Notes under the pieces: model-generated
What the model saw: only the letters and a program-made list of their open reading frames with translations
Databases searched by the model: none
What the model was told of the DNA's origin: nothing
Source: Agapanthus africanus
Lineage: Eukaryota; Streptophyta; Magnoliopsida; Asparagales; Amaryllidaceae
Assembly: GCA_030015575.1 (NCBI GenBank)
Contig: CM057338.1
Span: 778,981,864 to 779,045,863, forward strand
DNA: 64,000 nucleotides
Direction of reading: 5' to 3'
Made by a program: the position numbers and the translations under genes
Part shown: piece by piece, positions 24,506-37,801 of the stretch
How positions within the stretch are numbered: position 1 is the stretch's first letter
How the letters are laid out: every line of letters begins with the position of its first letter

Positions 24506-27395
24506 TCACTACGAAGATCCATAGTTTATTGGATAATCCATCGTATGGTTATATACGAACTCGAAAGGAACTTGTTCCAGTTCGGGGATGGATTCTGGTT
24601 CAGGAGAAAAAGGAATAAGGTTTATTCGATAGTCTTTTATCTTCACCTTCTCTCGCATTGCGAGTGCTCCTAGGAATAGGACAGTACACCCATTATGCTT
24701 ATTGGATAGTCTTCTTCCAAACCATAGGCTGGTGCCGAAAGGTAGGGAAGGAAGATAACCATTTGGCCTAAAGGGATGTACAGAAGGTAATGACTAAAGA
24801 CATATAAAGAGATTTGGAGAGATGGCAAAGAATTATACGGTTACAGTTGTGAATCTGGATAATGGAAGAGGCATTACTAAGAATACCAGGATACCCCATC
24901 GAAACATTTTAATGTTTCAGTTTCACTGTGTACTGTTAAAAGAAAACTGATTTCCCAATTAGACACTTGCTCCAGGGTATGTATTTACCAGGTTTGATTC
25001 TCACATCTGTATGGTTTTACAGATGATGAGTGGGAGTAAGTTATTGGGAATTAGGTGGTCATCCTCATTATATCAGGATTCGTTGTAATTGGTGATATTT
25101 GAGGAAGTCACCTGGGTTGTTTGTCGGACGGCTAATGTTTGGTTTTGAATATCCGCTGTATGCACCAATTTCAAATTGATATATCTGTACGTCTATTTTC
25201 ATAGAGTGAGATATACCTTTTTGAAATTATGTCCGTGACATTTACCTATACCAGTGGGTGGTTAGGTAAGGAGCATTAAACAGCGGTGTAATTCTTCCTA
25301 ACCATAATACAGTTTTCAACCTACGACACACAGTGAATGGGTTATTAGACTCAGGGGACTTGTACAGAGTATTGTATATTGTCCAGTGTCTATTAGGACA
25401 GAGGGGTTGGTCCTCGTACTATATTCTATTTACTTATGACTTCTCTAGTTCTTAGACATGTGTTTCATAGAAATGCAAGGTCTAAGTTTTGAGGAGTTAT
25501 AGGTATAAGAATAAAGTAGAGAACCAGATGTTGCAAGTATCAGGATTCTTCAAGGTGATCGAAGATGTAGATACTTGTGTATGGTATTCAGTTGATAGTA
25601 ATAATTAAGAGAACTTGCTTCTCTTTTAGGTTACTCATAATTGGAAGCATTCCTAAGTTGAGTAACGCTGATCGGCCTCCTTCCATTCAGTTGACATGCA
25701 CTGGAGACAACTGCATTATTTGAATCTGGTTCAATTAAATCAGTGCCTCTGTTTCTGTATTGGATAAAGAACAGTTCATATCTTGACATTGTTAAGGTAC
25801 GGGGAGTTGTCCGGCTTATGCTTAAAACCAGACTCTGGATAACTCAAGGCACGTTTCTGTAATGGCTGTTTGTGGGTGGACCCGGGCTATGACGAGGGTT
25901 GGCTTTCTACCATCTGGAAGATCAATAGTGATATTGTTCTTGACTCGCCACAGTTTTAATAAAAATGGATTTTTTCAGAAAACAGTAGTGGGAGTATGTT
26001 TGAACTGGAAGTGATTCCAGAACCGCAAATGATTACTGAAGATTTGATAAGAACCTAAAGATTCAATCAAGTTTGACATTCCATTGGCAACTCCGCAGAT
26101 ATGGTGGGTAACCTCAGGCACTCGAGAGGTACTTCGGTATGCTCAAGGACGGTGGCAGGGAGGTTCTTGTTTACCCAGACTTGCCATTGCTGTTGTTCCA
26201 GATAGTGAGATCTGGCAGGAGGATGAGTATAGCGTCGTTCTAAACTAGCTTTAGAAGTGCACGTGTATATGACTCGGCCAGAGGGTTGTCGTAGTCAGTG
26301 GGAGCAGCGAAAGCATGGTGGACATCAGGCTTATGTCTATTTATAGACTAAAGCTGATATAGCGGAAATAGATCATCTATTTCTTATGTGACAATCATAG
26401 GTTTGACTTCATCAGAATAGGGGATGGATCTGTTAAGAAGGTAGTAGGGTGTGATGTCCTGGTATTTGGATGACATACACAGAGTAGGAAGTGATATCCC
26501 TATACTACGATCGATTATACTTTGGTTGTCACACAGTAGTTTCTCCACATAGGAATTGAATCTTATATCAGACATTCTGGTTACTAGATCTATGGTTTAA
26601 GATCTGGATTTAGGTAGTTTCCCAATCTGGGTACTTAGACAGCATTCAATGAGTATTTAGAATGGACGACTCCTGGCACGGTAGTATACCTGCAGGTGAT
26701 GGAGTCACCCTCTCTAAAGGTGTCTTACAGACTAAAGGGGAGAGGGATGTGCATGATTGGCAGATCACTTGCTTAGGCAATTGAGTCAATCATGAGATGT
26801 CAAGCACCACACCTGATGTTGTTTTTGCAGTAGGTGCAATAAGTTGATATTAATCCAATTCCGGAGAAACGATCGGAAGCAGTTTTAGAACATAAGTGGA
26901 TGTTCTAGGGATATGATAGCAGCATTCTCCTTCGGGAGACGGTTATCATTCCAGGCTTCCAAGGTGACCTGGATGACGGAGAGGCTGTCAGAGTTGTAGT
27001 TTTCCCTCTGACGAGGGGCAGTATTTTGGACAGGTGGTCCAGGTGGATACTGAGAGAAGGCATGGCGCAGGATACTGATTAAGTTCAGTTGACGATACAG
27101 TCTAAGAAGTTTGGATTTGGAGTTCATTTATGAGCTAGGTCCCATCAGATATCCAGACGTATTCTAAGACAGGTATTTCTCATTTCGGGAGATGGCTTTC
27201 TCCGCGAACATGAGATAAAGAGAGACATAGAAAGAAACATCAGAGCGGATCCACTCACTGAGGCTATTCCTCGAACGCAATAGTTTCGCAAACGAGCTTT
27301 GTGAGACTGACTAATAGAGGAGTTGGGTGTTCGGTATCACACGGACTATGAGTATGCGACAACGCAATAATTAGCCTTGAGTGCAAGTGGGAGAT
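24506..27395 (+). mobile_element. Copia-3, downstream interior (decayed pol side) and PPT
   Basis: Copia-3 resumes after LARD-A and runs to its PPT (27381-27395). It matches the minus strand of Copia-2 from about 11450 down to 8606. The part near 26220-26300 resembles, at nucleotide level, the Copia-D segment around the QPEGF motif of reverse transcriptase. No long frame is open. It is a fossil with many breaks. Confidence 0.82.
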
Positions 27396-29505
27396 TGTTG
27401 GAGATAGTGCCCTCAGAGTCAATTATTGGATCACAAGCACGTGATTGCAATGATTGAGGGAGGACCTGTCCCAGTAGGACAGTCTTACTCGGGATGATAG
27501 TATGCTATCTGGTTTATCTTTATCATCGTGTACTGCTTTAGGTGACCTTACGAGTCACTATTACACGTTGATATAGCCCCTAGGATTCTTGCTTGACTAC
27601 CAGCAGTATGAGGGCGATCATATACGTGGGAGTTGGGGTCTACAAGCACATCCTTAAAAGGTCCCTAGTGGTGGGAGATTCGAGACTGGGCATCGATACT
27701 CCAGAGTAGACTAGTGCATACAGTCGAGACCCCGATGAGGGGCGGTGGCCGGTCTCACAAGCCACTGTGTCAGTTGGTTCACCTAAGATGTATACAGGTG
27801 CTCATTGGGTTATGAGTATACCGGACAGGACTCGCCGGGAACCTACTAGTTGGGATTATACCTGATGTCAGATAGCAGTTCCCTGGTGACATGTGTACAG
27901 GTTAGTTCATCGACCTGAGATCGTCATTTGTCTTGTGTTAGTTCCCACTGTACTTTGATTACTACCCTACCATGCTCAAAGGAGACGTGCAAACAGGTTT
28001 TAGTTGGGTACAGTCCCGAGCCACATGGAGGCAGTGAGCGGATTTGCAGGGGTTCGTCTCTCCCGGTATTGGGGGTGAGGTCGCGCTGTCTCTAGGAGAG
28101 CCAGTACATGAAAACTTCTTGGCCAAGGAAGGAGATTTGCTGGCAGGTATTCCAGTAGTATCTCAGGGTGTTCTGGGCTACACTCCGACACGACTTGTAC
28201 CGCTTTTGGGGGTCTGACTTTTACCAACCCCCTAGGCCCGCCATGCGATGCTCATAGACGAACGGACCGGACTGTACGGATATTGTCACTGACAGGCTCA
28301 GTAGGGTGTCAGGATGATTTCGCTCATCGACGTCTCTTTTGGTCAATAGCTGGTGGCCCGTCACGTATGGCTAATACCTTTGACGTGCTAGTGGTTAAAT
28401 CCACAGCCATAGTATTGACGAGTCTTTAGAGTCCACCACACGCAGTTACTCAAGTTTCGGGTGAAACGCTGTAGAGACTGTATGGAGATATGGCAGGGTT
28501 CGATCAGATACGTGCGGTATTGCACGGATCGTAATTGGACGGATTTTACTAGCCGGCTTTGGCTTAAGCCGGATCCTAGTATTAGATACTGTAGATTTTG
28601 ACTCTTTGCATTTGTGTTCAGTGGGAATACAAATGCGGGCATGTATATGCAGTCGCGGGGTTTTCCTGTAATTTATTACGGGATCAGTTTTCTGAAGTTT
28701 CCAGTTTGCATTCCGTTCCGGCCGGTTTTCCTTTGTTCCATCACGGCCAGACTTTTGTGATGGAAGGGGTTATTTGCAAGTTTGCAAATAACTTATTGTG
28801 GAGGGGGTTTCTTGCATTTGGGGGCTTCATGATGGTTCTTTCATCATGAGATTCCTTTTGGATCAATTCCTTGCATTTATTATGATGGATGATGAAAGGA
28901 TGTGGATGTGAACTTAATGTGACCTTTTTCTTCTCATTTTGATACCTTTTCTTCTCTTAATAATTCATACTTTATTTGACCACCATTTTTTTATCATGAG
29001 GGGCCGGCCACATGAAAGAGGAGGGGTGTTCATTATGTGAGGGAAATTGATTCATCTCCTTTTCTTGCTACCTAAATTCCTAAGAACATTTCCTTAGTTG
29101 CTTTCTTCACCTCCACAACATTAAGGCAACTTCCAAAAACCCCAAAGAGACAAGTTTCTACACTACACCTACAGTAATCTTGGACGCGTCGGCTAGCCAA
29201 TTTCGCACCCGAGTTGCCTCGGTCCAGAGATGGGAGCGCGTAAAAGAAATCGGCTACGTGGCGCCCTTTCCGACGAGGAGGTGACGGATGGAGATTCCGC
29301 GGGAGATCGGATTGGAGACGAAGACCGAAGGACACGGATCGCTCGGTATATCTCTCTACCTATCTTTTAGTTTGCTAGTAGCTAGGTTAATGGCCCGATC
29401 CGGGATTTTTGTGCGCGGTGGTGCCGGTTTGCAAGTTTGGCAAAGTTTTTCGTTTCCGCATTTCCGGCGTCGGATCGACGGCCGGGGCGCCGCCGTGCAC
29501 TTACA
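27396..29505 (+). repeat. Copia-3 3' LTR
   Basis: It starts TGTTGGAGATAGTGCCC directly after the PPT and ends ...CTTACA. It aligns with the reverse complement of the Copia-2 LTR but is clearly diverged, so it is a separate, older insertion or subfamily. It has a single copy of the CGTGC/GCACG unit that is doubled in Copia-2. AATAT at 29506-29510 is the likely target-site duplication; its partner lies off the left edge and cannot be checked. The frame at 29288-29692 crosses the element boundary and is spurious. Confidence 0.83.
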
Positions 29506-30702
29506 AATATCACGATGCAAAGCAAAAGAAAACGATAATAGTGAAGTTATTACGTTGACGCAAACTTTTACTCAAGGGGTCACTCCCGATGAAGTGATCT
29601 CGGCCCTTGCCTCGTCGAATGGGGTGCTGGATATTCATAACCGAATACCACTGTGCAAAGCAAAAGAGAACGTCTGTAATGTCAATTTTTAAAAACTTGG
29701 TTCCAACAACATCATATACATGTTTGTTTTATCCTTGCATTGATAAGAATCAATGCAGTCCCATCAATTAATCACACCAGAAAAGAACGAAAATAAAATG
29801 TACGTATATGCCATCCGCATTCGCCACTGGGTCCCGTCATCACCCGTTAGGTTACTTAACTAACGACAGATCGGGGACTGGGCTAGCGCGGGTGCAAAAC
29901 ATATACAACATGTACTAGTATATATAAATATATATATATATAACATTCGTCCCAGGCATCATATAAACCAACATCACAGAAACATCACAGAAGTAACACA
30001 GAATGGTGGATAATCTGGAGCCCCGGATTTCACTTGAGCCGCAAGTGAGACGCGATATTCCTTGTCCTGTGGATAGCCTGTGCAATGAAAACCTAGACCC
30101 CGTACGAGTGCGGCAAATAGCCTGCCAATTCTAGAGTAAGGTCCCCTTCGTCTCAACGCCTTGAGATGCGGACCCGTTGCCCTATCGAATCCGGCTATTC
30201 GTGCACCCCACCGCGGGATAATCCTAGTATAGAAAAGAAAATAATATACAAGGGTGATATCGACCTCAACCCGGTCGTGCCCCCAAAGAATAATATACAA
30301 ACTGGCAGTGACGGCAGTCCACATGTCGGACGCTAGCCCCGCAATATCAAATGTACAAATGAAATAAAACTGTACTAATATTGCACCACCATTGCTATCC
30401 ACCACGACCATCCAACCAACATCACAGCACAACATAGAACATCAACGTAATTCGCAAAACCCGTCTAAAAGACATATAGCAATTAGACGAGTTGTACCGA
30501 TCAAATGACATTCACGGTCGCAGATAATAATGTATGTACTGTTAAACGCATACTTAAAATATCGATCGACTAAGTTCCAAATTGGCCCCAATAGCAAAAC
30601 CAACACTTCATAGAAACCTGGGCCAAAACAGGATATTACAAAAATCATAATTCCACGTCAGGGTGCTACAGAAAAAATTTCGAAGCCCGTCGCCACTAAA
30701 TG

Positions 30703-30749
30703 GCCGCGGATCCGCCGCCAATAGGGGGTAATTGAGGCGGTTCCGCGGC
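30703..30749 (-). other. GC-rich post-PBS hairpin, Copia-4
   Basis: The arms GCCGCGGATCCGCC (30703-30716) and GGCGGTTCCGCGGC (30736-30749) pair over 14 positions with one mismatch, across a loop of about 19 nt, roughly 200 bp from the PBS. It is homologous in position to 52942-52988 in Copia-D. Confidence 0.7.
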
Positions 30750-30946
30750 TACTTGGAGGCATTAGGAGGCTAAATTTTTTCTGTAACCTTAAAATCGCCT
30801 GCACGGATTTTTAAGCCTCTGGAAATAATTTTTGAACACTTTTGAAAATCGGCAGAAACTGTGAAAATGGAATCGTGATTTCGTAAATTTCCGTCGATCG
30901 ATCTATTAAGCATGTTTAAACAAGCTAATAAGGGGTTTAAAGGGTG

Positions 30947-30958
30947 GCTCTGATACCA
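30947..30958 (-). promoter_or_regulatory. Copia-4 primer-binding site
   Basis: This reads TGGTATCAGAGC on the minus strand and abuts the LTR start at 30959. It matches initiator tRNA-Met. Confidence 0.88.
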
Positions 30959-31012
30959 TGAAGGGTTCCGGCAGCGCCCCGGCCATCGAAATGCGGCCAA
31001 AATGCGGAACAC

Positions 31013-31706
31013 TGTTTGGGTTCGTCTTGCTATAGTGGGTTCCTAGGGTTAATTCTAGTCTACTAGGGTTGTTTGCTTATCTCGTAATTATACCAGGTCA
31101 TCCCAGATTCCCCTGCACACCCTAATAGTTCACAAACCGACATGAAAGTTTCTATTTTTCAGAAATTTGGGTTTCAGGTTATATCGTGTGTTGCTTCTGG
31201 GTTTCTAACACTTGGGGGGTTTAAGGTCACCACTAGAGTTCAATTGCTCCACCACAACTCAAGAATTCCTCAACCCTCTCTAGGAGACTTCAAAGTTCAC
31301 AAAACTTCACCAAACGATTTTAAACTACACTAGAGGCTAAAGGAATGCAAACACTACACAATTTGTGAAAGGATTACCTCATTTGGCCTCTCTTGAATCG
31401 ACCTAGAGCTCATAATTCCATTTTTCTTTGTCCAAAGTGTAGCTAGAAGGCTTGTGCATATTTTTTATGAAATGGAGATGAAGTTTTGAGTTGTTTTTAG
31501 TGTTGTAATGAAGAGGTAGAGGAGGGGGATGATGTGTGCTGCCATGGGGAAGAAGGGAGAAAAGAGAATGAGGAAGATGATGAAGGGAACAAAGAGATAT
31601 GGTCCAAGGTTGACCCCTCACCTCTCTCTCTCTCTCTCACCCATACCTTATTGTTTATTCCATTTTATTTTCTTTTCTTTTCTTTTGTTATCTTTTCTTT
31701 TCTTTT
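31013..31706 (-). repeat. LARD-C 3' LTR, first visible part
   Basis: This partial LTR sequence matches LARD-B at about 36785-37430 (for example GGTTCGTCTTGCTA, GTAGCTAGA-GGCTTGTGCAT and a TC-rich stretch ending at 31706). It begins abruptly next to Copia-4 and is interrupted by LARD-B at 31707; the remainder is 44852-45191. The short open frames are low in complexity. Confidence 0.75.
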
Positions 31707-34257
31707 TGTCACGACCCGAAATAGCACGTGACTGGCACTTGAATCATATGAAGTCTATAGGACCCCATCTAATTCAAGTAAGCCAAAAGCCCAGAAATCT
31801 AAAACCATTTTAAGGAGTAAATAAGGAAAACTAGTTTTTAAGAAGTGAGAAAACATATTTTAAAAGCAAGCTTCTTAAATAAGTAAGCCGAATAGGCATT
31901 TTTAAAATCTATAGTCTTTTCTGAAAATTTCGGCAGAGTTTCCTTTGTAAATACTGGCCCCAAACGGGGTACAACATGAATAATATATATGCAGTGATTA
32001 AAGGCATCCCCAAGCGGGAGCTAGCTCTTCGTCAATCGACGGTCACAACCACGCAAGCATTATAATATACAACGCCGAAGGGTGAGGATCAAAACTAAAA
32101 AAGGAACTCAAAATCAGCATGAAAACCATAATACTACAACGCGCGACTCTAAGGTCGAAATAATACACAACTGGTTTTCTAAGTCTGAAACAATATACAA
32201 GTTTGGTTGATAGAGATTCTAGATACAATAATGAAAATAATATACAAGAGTGGGTACGATACAAATGTCCCATCTACCAATGCAAAACACCCGAATGCGA
32301 CTGTGTGTCAGCGAAGCTGTTACTGATCCAAGCGGTCAACCTGCAAGAACTGTGGCACAACGGGGGTAAGTTGCCAACTCGTGAGTAGAAAAATATCAAC
32401 AGATAGAAACCGAATAAATAACGACTCTTAGGTCAACTGTATCATAAAGGTAATACTATGATATCTAAGGTGACTGAGTCTGTATATGTGCCAACAAGAT
32501 AGTCAATACCTATATGCATGCGCATAACATCCAACAGTAATAATCAAGGTCTGTATGCACGTAAACATCATAAAATAGTGTGCATGAAAGTATGAGGATA
32601 TATATCAACGGTGTCTTTCACGACACATCAAAATCATAAAACCTGAGTGCCTAGTATCGACACTCGAAAACATCATGAAAACCGTTCCCATCATCGGCAC
32701 GTAAATCCTTATATATCTCAGGCGCCGTATCCTCAGATCGGCCCACAGGCACCGCACAACCGGATCGGCCCTCATATCCATCTTGCTACTCCGGTCGGTA
32801 TCCTCCGGATAACCGCCGAGTCCAAATACTATCACCGGTAGGTAGTGCTCCCCTGCCAGGCTCACCGTCCAACATATACGAGTCTTCTTATCCCGGGGTA
32901 CCTCACCGGGTCCACCATGTACCCGCAGACGGTGCCTACCGCTCCTCGAATCGAGTTTCACATGCCACTCTTAGAACCGAGAAAACACATGGTGGACGCA
33001 CTGAAATATCATATTAAGAGAAACTGGGCTTTTAAAATAATACATACTTTCTTTTAAAATGACCACGGTTCTCAAATCCAGAAATCCCATGAAAACAGCA
33101 TATCTCAATGCGTAAAATCATAAAGCATGATGTATGTGACATATGATGGAAATGTAAGAATATCCGTATATCATGCAACATGGAACAGTGATATATCATA
33201 TTAAAGGAAAACCGAAAACCACTTCTTTAAATAATTCCAGTTTTTAAAATATGTCTTGCGGTTCCCAATATTTCCAGGTCAAATGTAATATCGTATAAAA
33301 GTGCACAGGTAACTAAAGCAAGTAAATTATGCAAAGAGTCATATCATGATGCAACAATTCTACTGTGTAGTGACATGGCAATTATCGATGATGAAGTGTG
33401 TGAGCCGGCAAATCTGTGTACATGTAACATACGCATCATCGATAATGGTGTAAGTGTACTAGCACAAGTATATGCGATGCAATAAGTAAAACATGAATGC
33501 AGCACAAGGTAAAACATCAGCTAAAAGCTATAAGGTATATGTAACTATCATATTCGTCTTATATTCTTTCATCGCATTTATATTTCATATCAAGTCGAGT
33601 TTATCTAAACATTCTATCTCTACTATAAGTATAGGCATCTAGTCTAACATACACACCCGAACCATACAATCAGACTTTAAAAGAAGCGAATCGTAGTTTT
33701 GAAAATAGGGGTTACGGTGTTTTAAGGAAAAGAAATCATTTGAAAATCCGTAACATCCCTCAACTGTATATATATAAAATACATACGATTCTTTGGTTTA
33801 GAAAAGCGTATGGAACGGATGACGCCTCTACACTGACTATCTAGTCCTACAGTACCCTAAACTGCAATATCGACAAAGCTCGTCCTCGAATTCCGTCATC
33901 ACATAATAGCCGTAACATATCACTTCTAACTATCCTCTAGTTTCTAATATGGTTTCGTAGCTATCCTCATTGTAACCCTGGTTTTCTAATCTAGGTTTCC
34001 TAACCATATTCTATAATCAGTTTTCTATCAATACATTGCGGGGGTGCTATACGCCATCCACCCGACTTCCCCCATAGATATAATCTACTCACTTTGATCT
34101 TGCTTGCCGATGTCGATATCGCCATCATCTTCTTCATCGTCTCGAATCGTCGTGGGGGTACCTACATGTCACACGCATCATATCGCATTAAAAACCAAAT
34201 CGGAGACGAAACGACAGACGAAAACAAAAACGACACGCTTAAAAGCCTATAGGTTAG
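31707..34257 (-). repeat. LARD-B 3' LTR, outer part
   Basis: It aligns with 40995-43519. It holds a twofold, diverged GGATCGGCCC minisatellite segment (about 32723-32775), the conserved ACCGGTAGGTAGTGCTCC segment (about 32790-32960), the hairpin at 33381-33446 and the GTGAGTAG box (34042-34092). It is interrupted at 34258 by a solo LTR. Confidence 0.88.
33381..33446. other. Conserved LTR hairpin, LARD-B left copy
   Basis: The arms ATTATCGATGATG (33381-33393) and CATCATCGATAAT (33434-33446) pair perfectly over 13 bp. Relative to LARD-A, C is replaced by T on one arm and G by A on the other, a compensatory change. Confidence 0.88.
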
Positions 34258-36477
34258 TGTAGGGTTCTTAGGCACACAAATGAGGTCTCACAAGGCATCG
34301 ACCATGCCAAATTCAAAAATTTCCGGTGCCGAGAAACCCTAAACTAGATCGTTAACTAGAGAATAGGCGAAACATGCAAGTAGTAAACAACTTTACTGCT
34401 AAGTGAAAGAGACAACAACCTTTGTAGTCCTCCACTTCCTTAGCTCCATGATGATGTCCCTCCGCTGCGATCATCGGATCCCGGACTCTAGCGATGGTTT
34501 CGTCGAAGAAATGATCGGGCTAGGTCGTCGACTTCGATGCCGAAGATGATCTACGTCGAGGCAACACAAGATCAAGCTCCAACTTCACCAAGCCATGAAA
34601 CTTGTGAAGAAAACACCCTATACTACTTGGCAAGTGGTAGAGGATGAAGAAATAGGAAGTGGGTACACTTTGGATTGGGATTTCTCACTTGGAATCATCA
34701 CTTGACATTTTTGAAGCAAGCTTTTCTTTTCTTTCTCAAGAGGAAGAAGAAGAAGAAAAGAATATCAATTAAAAATCAAAAATGAAAAATCAAGTGAAGA
34801 GTTATCATAATGCAACCATGGGTGAGGCTAACTCATGTAGAGAATGAACTAGGGTTTAGTTAAACGGTTAGGGTTTAGGAAAGAAACAAAATGGTTTTGA
34901 CTTTCAAAGCTTCATGAAGCTTCAAGTGAAATCCAAATAAAGTCACCATTTTATTTCTTACCAAAAAGAATAAATAAATAAATGAATAAGTAAATAAAGC
35001 AAATGAAATGAAACCCTAACCATTTACTAAACATGGTTTAAATCAAACATACACCCAAGTTTGCATGTATCATCAAACATGATACAAACTAGTGCACAAT
35101 ACTATATCATATATGCAATGTGCACATCAAGTGAGAAAAATAATCTTAAGTGAACCAATACTAGTTAATGTAAAGTAATATATCAAATATATAATTATAC
35201 ATTAAATCTTTAAATCAACACTTGATTTAACGATCCGGTCATATCGCATATAACCGACTAGTATCAAGTGTATCAATGTATCGAATCAACACTTGATTCG
35301 GTAACCCGGCTATATCACATATAACCGACCAATGATACAAATCGCAAGAATAGAATACAGTATCACATACTGGTATTATTCTCGGTCCCGCACATATCTC
35401 ATATGCGCTCATATTTCGTTTCGCTTGAGCCAGGAAATCTTTGTAAAGGACTCTAAAGACTCGTCAATACGCCGGCAGCAGGTGATGATCATATCAAACA
35501 CCCACAAGCCGCAAGCGGTCTGCTAAACGTAACGGCCACCCGGGTATTGAGCGATCAAAAGATCAACGAGCAAGCCCGCTCACACTCCTGTGAATCTAAC
35601 CAGTAACACTTACCGTATAGTCCGGTCTGATCGTCTGATATGTCGCATATCTCGCCTAGGGGTGGTAAACGTCAGACCCTAGTAGCTCGATAAGTCGTGT
35701 CGATATGAGGTCTATAACAGTTCGAGAAACTACTGGTAACACTTACCAGTAAATCTCAGCAACCCTGGCCAGGGATTTCCGGTTATAGCCAATCGAACAC
35801 AGTGCAACATCAACTCCCTATACCGGGAGAGACGAATCCCCTCCTATCGTTCATTGCCTCCATATGATTCGGGAATGTACCCAAAAGCCACCGTTTTGCA
35901 CGCCCTCTTGGACATGGTAAGGTGGAAATCAATGCACAGTGGGAATCAAACAAGACTCTATGACGATCTCGGGTCTACAGACTAACCTGTACCAGTGTAA
36001 CCAGAGAACTGCCATCTGACGTAAGGTATAATACCATCTGGGAGTTCTCGGTGAGTCCGTCCAGTGTACCCAGTCTCCATTGAGCACCCGTATATCATCT
36101 CTGATGTCAAACACCAATGGATATGGGATCATCCATCGCCCATCTATATGGGTCGAGAAGGTATACGCTAGTCTACTCAGGTATATCGATACCCCGTCTC
36201 GATACACCCACGACTAGGGACCTTGAAGAATGTACTTATGGACTACCATGTCCCCACCAGTATGATCCGCATCATAGTCCAGGTAGTCAAGTACACATCC
36301 TAAGGTCTTTACCAACATATAACAGAGAGACAATCAGTGTACAAGTTAAGGTAAAGAGCAACCAGATAGCATACTATCATGTCGAGCAAGAAAGTCCTCC
36401 CTATATATGTCCAAGCATCCACTACAATATACATCCTATGTATAGTAATGGCCTCTACGGCATACATATAACTAACA
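34258..36477 (-). mobile_element. Solo LTR of the Copia-D family
   Basis: A single 2220-bp LTR starts TGTAGGGTTCTTAGGCAC and ends ACATATAACTAACA. It is flanked by the exact 5-bp duplication GTTAG (34253-34257 and 36478-36482). The undisturbed site is in the other LARD-B LTR near 43515. Both ends are the reverse complement of the Copia-D LTR ends, and the length agrees (2215 bp). No PBS, PPT or interior is present, so this is the usual product of recombination between the LTRs of a full element. It keeps the doubled hairpin unit seen in Copia-D (about 35220-35330). Confidence 0.92.
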
Positions 36478-36482
36478 GTTAG

Positions 36483-37801
36483 AACCTATCGCTTCGCATG
36501 CAAAACACGACCAATCTTCCCTAGTCGTTGATGTACAAACATCCAACAACTAAACGCAAATCCAAATATCAAAACTTATCATTTAAAATACGGAAAACAT
36601 GTCCAAAAAGCATACCAAAGTGCTTCCAGATTTTGACTCAGGCTACAACAAAGTAAGCAAACAACTCTAGGGTGATATATAGGGTGTATACGACCTACTG
36701 AAGCAATTTGGGAACCTACCCTCACCAAGTGGCCGAGCCCGTTAAAGGCAAATTCCGGCCAGGCCGGCCCTGGGTGCTCCTCTTTGGTTCGTCTTGCTAC
36801 AGGGGGTTCCTAGGGTCTCAATTTGGTCTCTGGACTTGTTTATTTTTCCAGTAAATATCCCAGTTCATTCCAGATTTCCCTGCATACTCTAAGTCCTCAC
36901 AAACCAACATGGATGTTCCGTAATTCCGTATTTTGGGTTTTAAGTTTGGATAGGTCAGGCTTTTAGACAATAGGGGGTCTAATGGTCATCTCTAAAGCCC
37001 AATTGCACAACCACAACTCAAATTAACCCTAACCCTCTCTAGAAAACTCCAAATGTCGCTAAACTTCGCCAAATCGAAAACAAACTTGAAAAGAGGCTAA
37101 ACAACCGTAACACTACACTATTTGTGAAAGGATATACCTCATTTAGCACCCATGAATCCTCCACAGCACCAAAAGAAAATTTTTCTTTGTCCAAAAGGTA
37201 GCTAGAGGGCTTGTGCATGTTTTTAATGAAAAGGGACTTGAGTTTTGAAGTGTTTTTCATGGAGTTTTGGGGGCCGATGATGGAGGAGGAGGAAGGGGCA
37301 GTAGCTGCAGCAGTACAAGGGGAGAAGAAGAGGAAATGAGTGTAGGAGATGATGAGGGAATGGCCAAGTCCAAGTCAACATAAACCCTCACCTTTCTCTC
37401 TCTCACCCATACCTATTTCTTTATTCTTTCTTTTTCTTTTCTAATTTACTTCTATCTTCAATAGTAAACCCAAAACAATAAATGAATAATGCAAAGAAAA
37501 CCATGTAGGAAATGTCACAGAGTGTACAAATGATATGGTCCACGTTTTGCACAAAACCGGCTTAAAGCTCGATTAGCGATTTTAATCGCGATTAGCACTA
37601 AATTAGTGTCAAACTAATCATAAAAAATTAAAATTTGCATAATTTACATAAAACACTCTCTTTTAATAATTTCTAAAATTTTCAAAAAATTTCCCCAATT
37701 TGTCGGTATTTAATTATACCGCCCTATTAAAATATTCAATATTTTATTATTAAATTATAAAAATTCACAAAAATAATATTTTATTTTTTTGAAATGTTAC
37801 A
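36483..37801 (-). repeat. LARD-B 3' LTR, inner part
   Basis: The LTR resumes after the solo LTR and ends in GTTACA at 37801. It includes a purine-rich GGAGGAGGAGGAAGG stretch (about 37280-37340) and an AT-rich terminal 250 bp. It aligns with 43525-44846. Confidence 0.88.

Larger units (their letters stand above)
29506..31012 (-). mobile_element. Copia-4, leader and start of 5' LTR (partial, oldest of the left nest)
   Basis: This is a minus-strand relative of Copia-2 and Copia-3, seen only from within its leader (29506) through its PBS (30947-30958) into the first 54 or so bases of its 5' LTR (30959 to about 31012, starting TGAAGGG). The leader module with the GGTGAAGG-type box and the post-PBS GC-rich inverted repeat are present. 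Copia-3 is inserted in its leader, so the rest of Copia-4 lies beyond the left edge of the window. At the right it abuts LARD-C sequence. Both are partial there. Confidence 0.75.

Noticed and set aside
29288-29692. A 134-residue frame
   Set aside because: It runs across the border between the Copia-3 LTR and the Copia-4 leader and so cannot be an ancestral gene.
31500-31706. A TC-rich stretch as a promoter or satellite
   Set aside because: It is part of the LARD-C LTR, with a match in LARD-B near 37380-37440, and ends where LARD-B is inserted.
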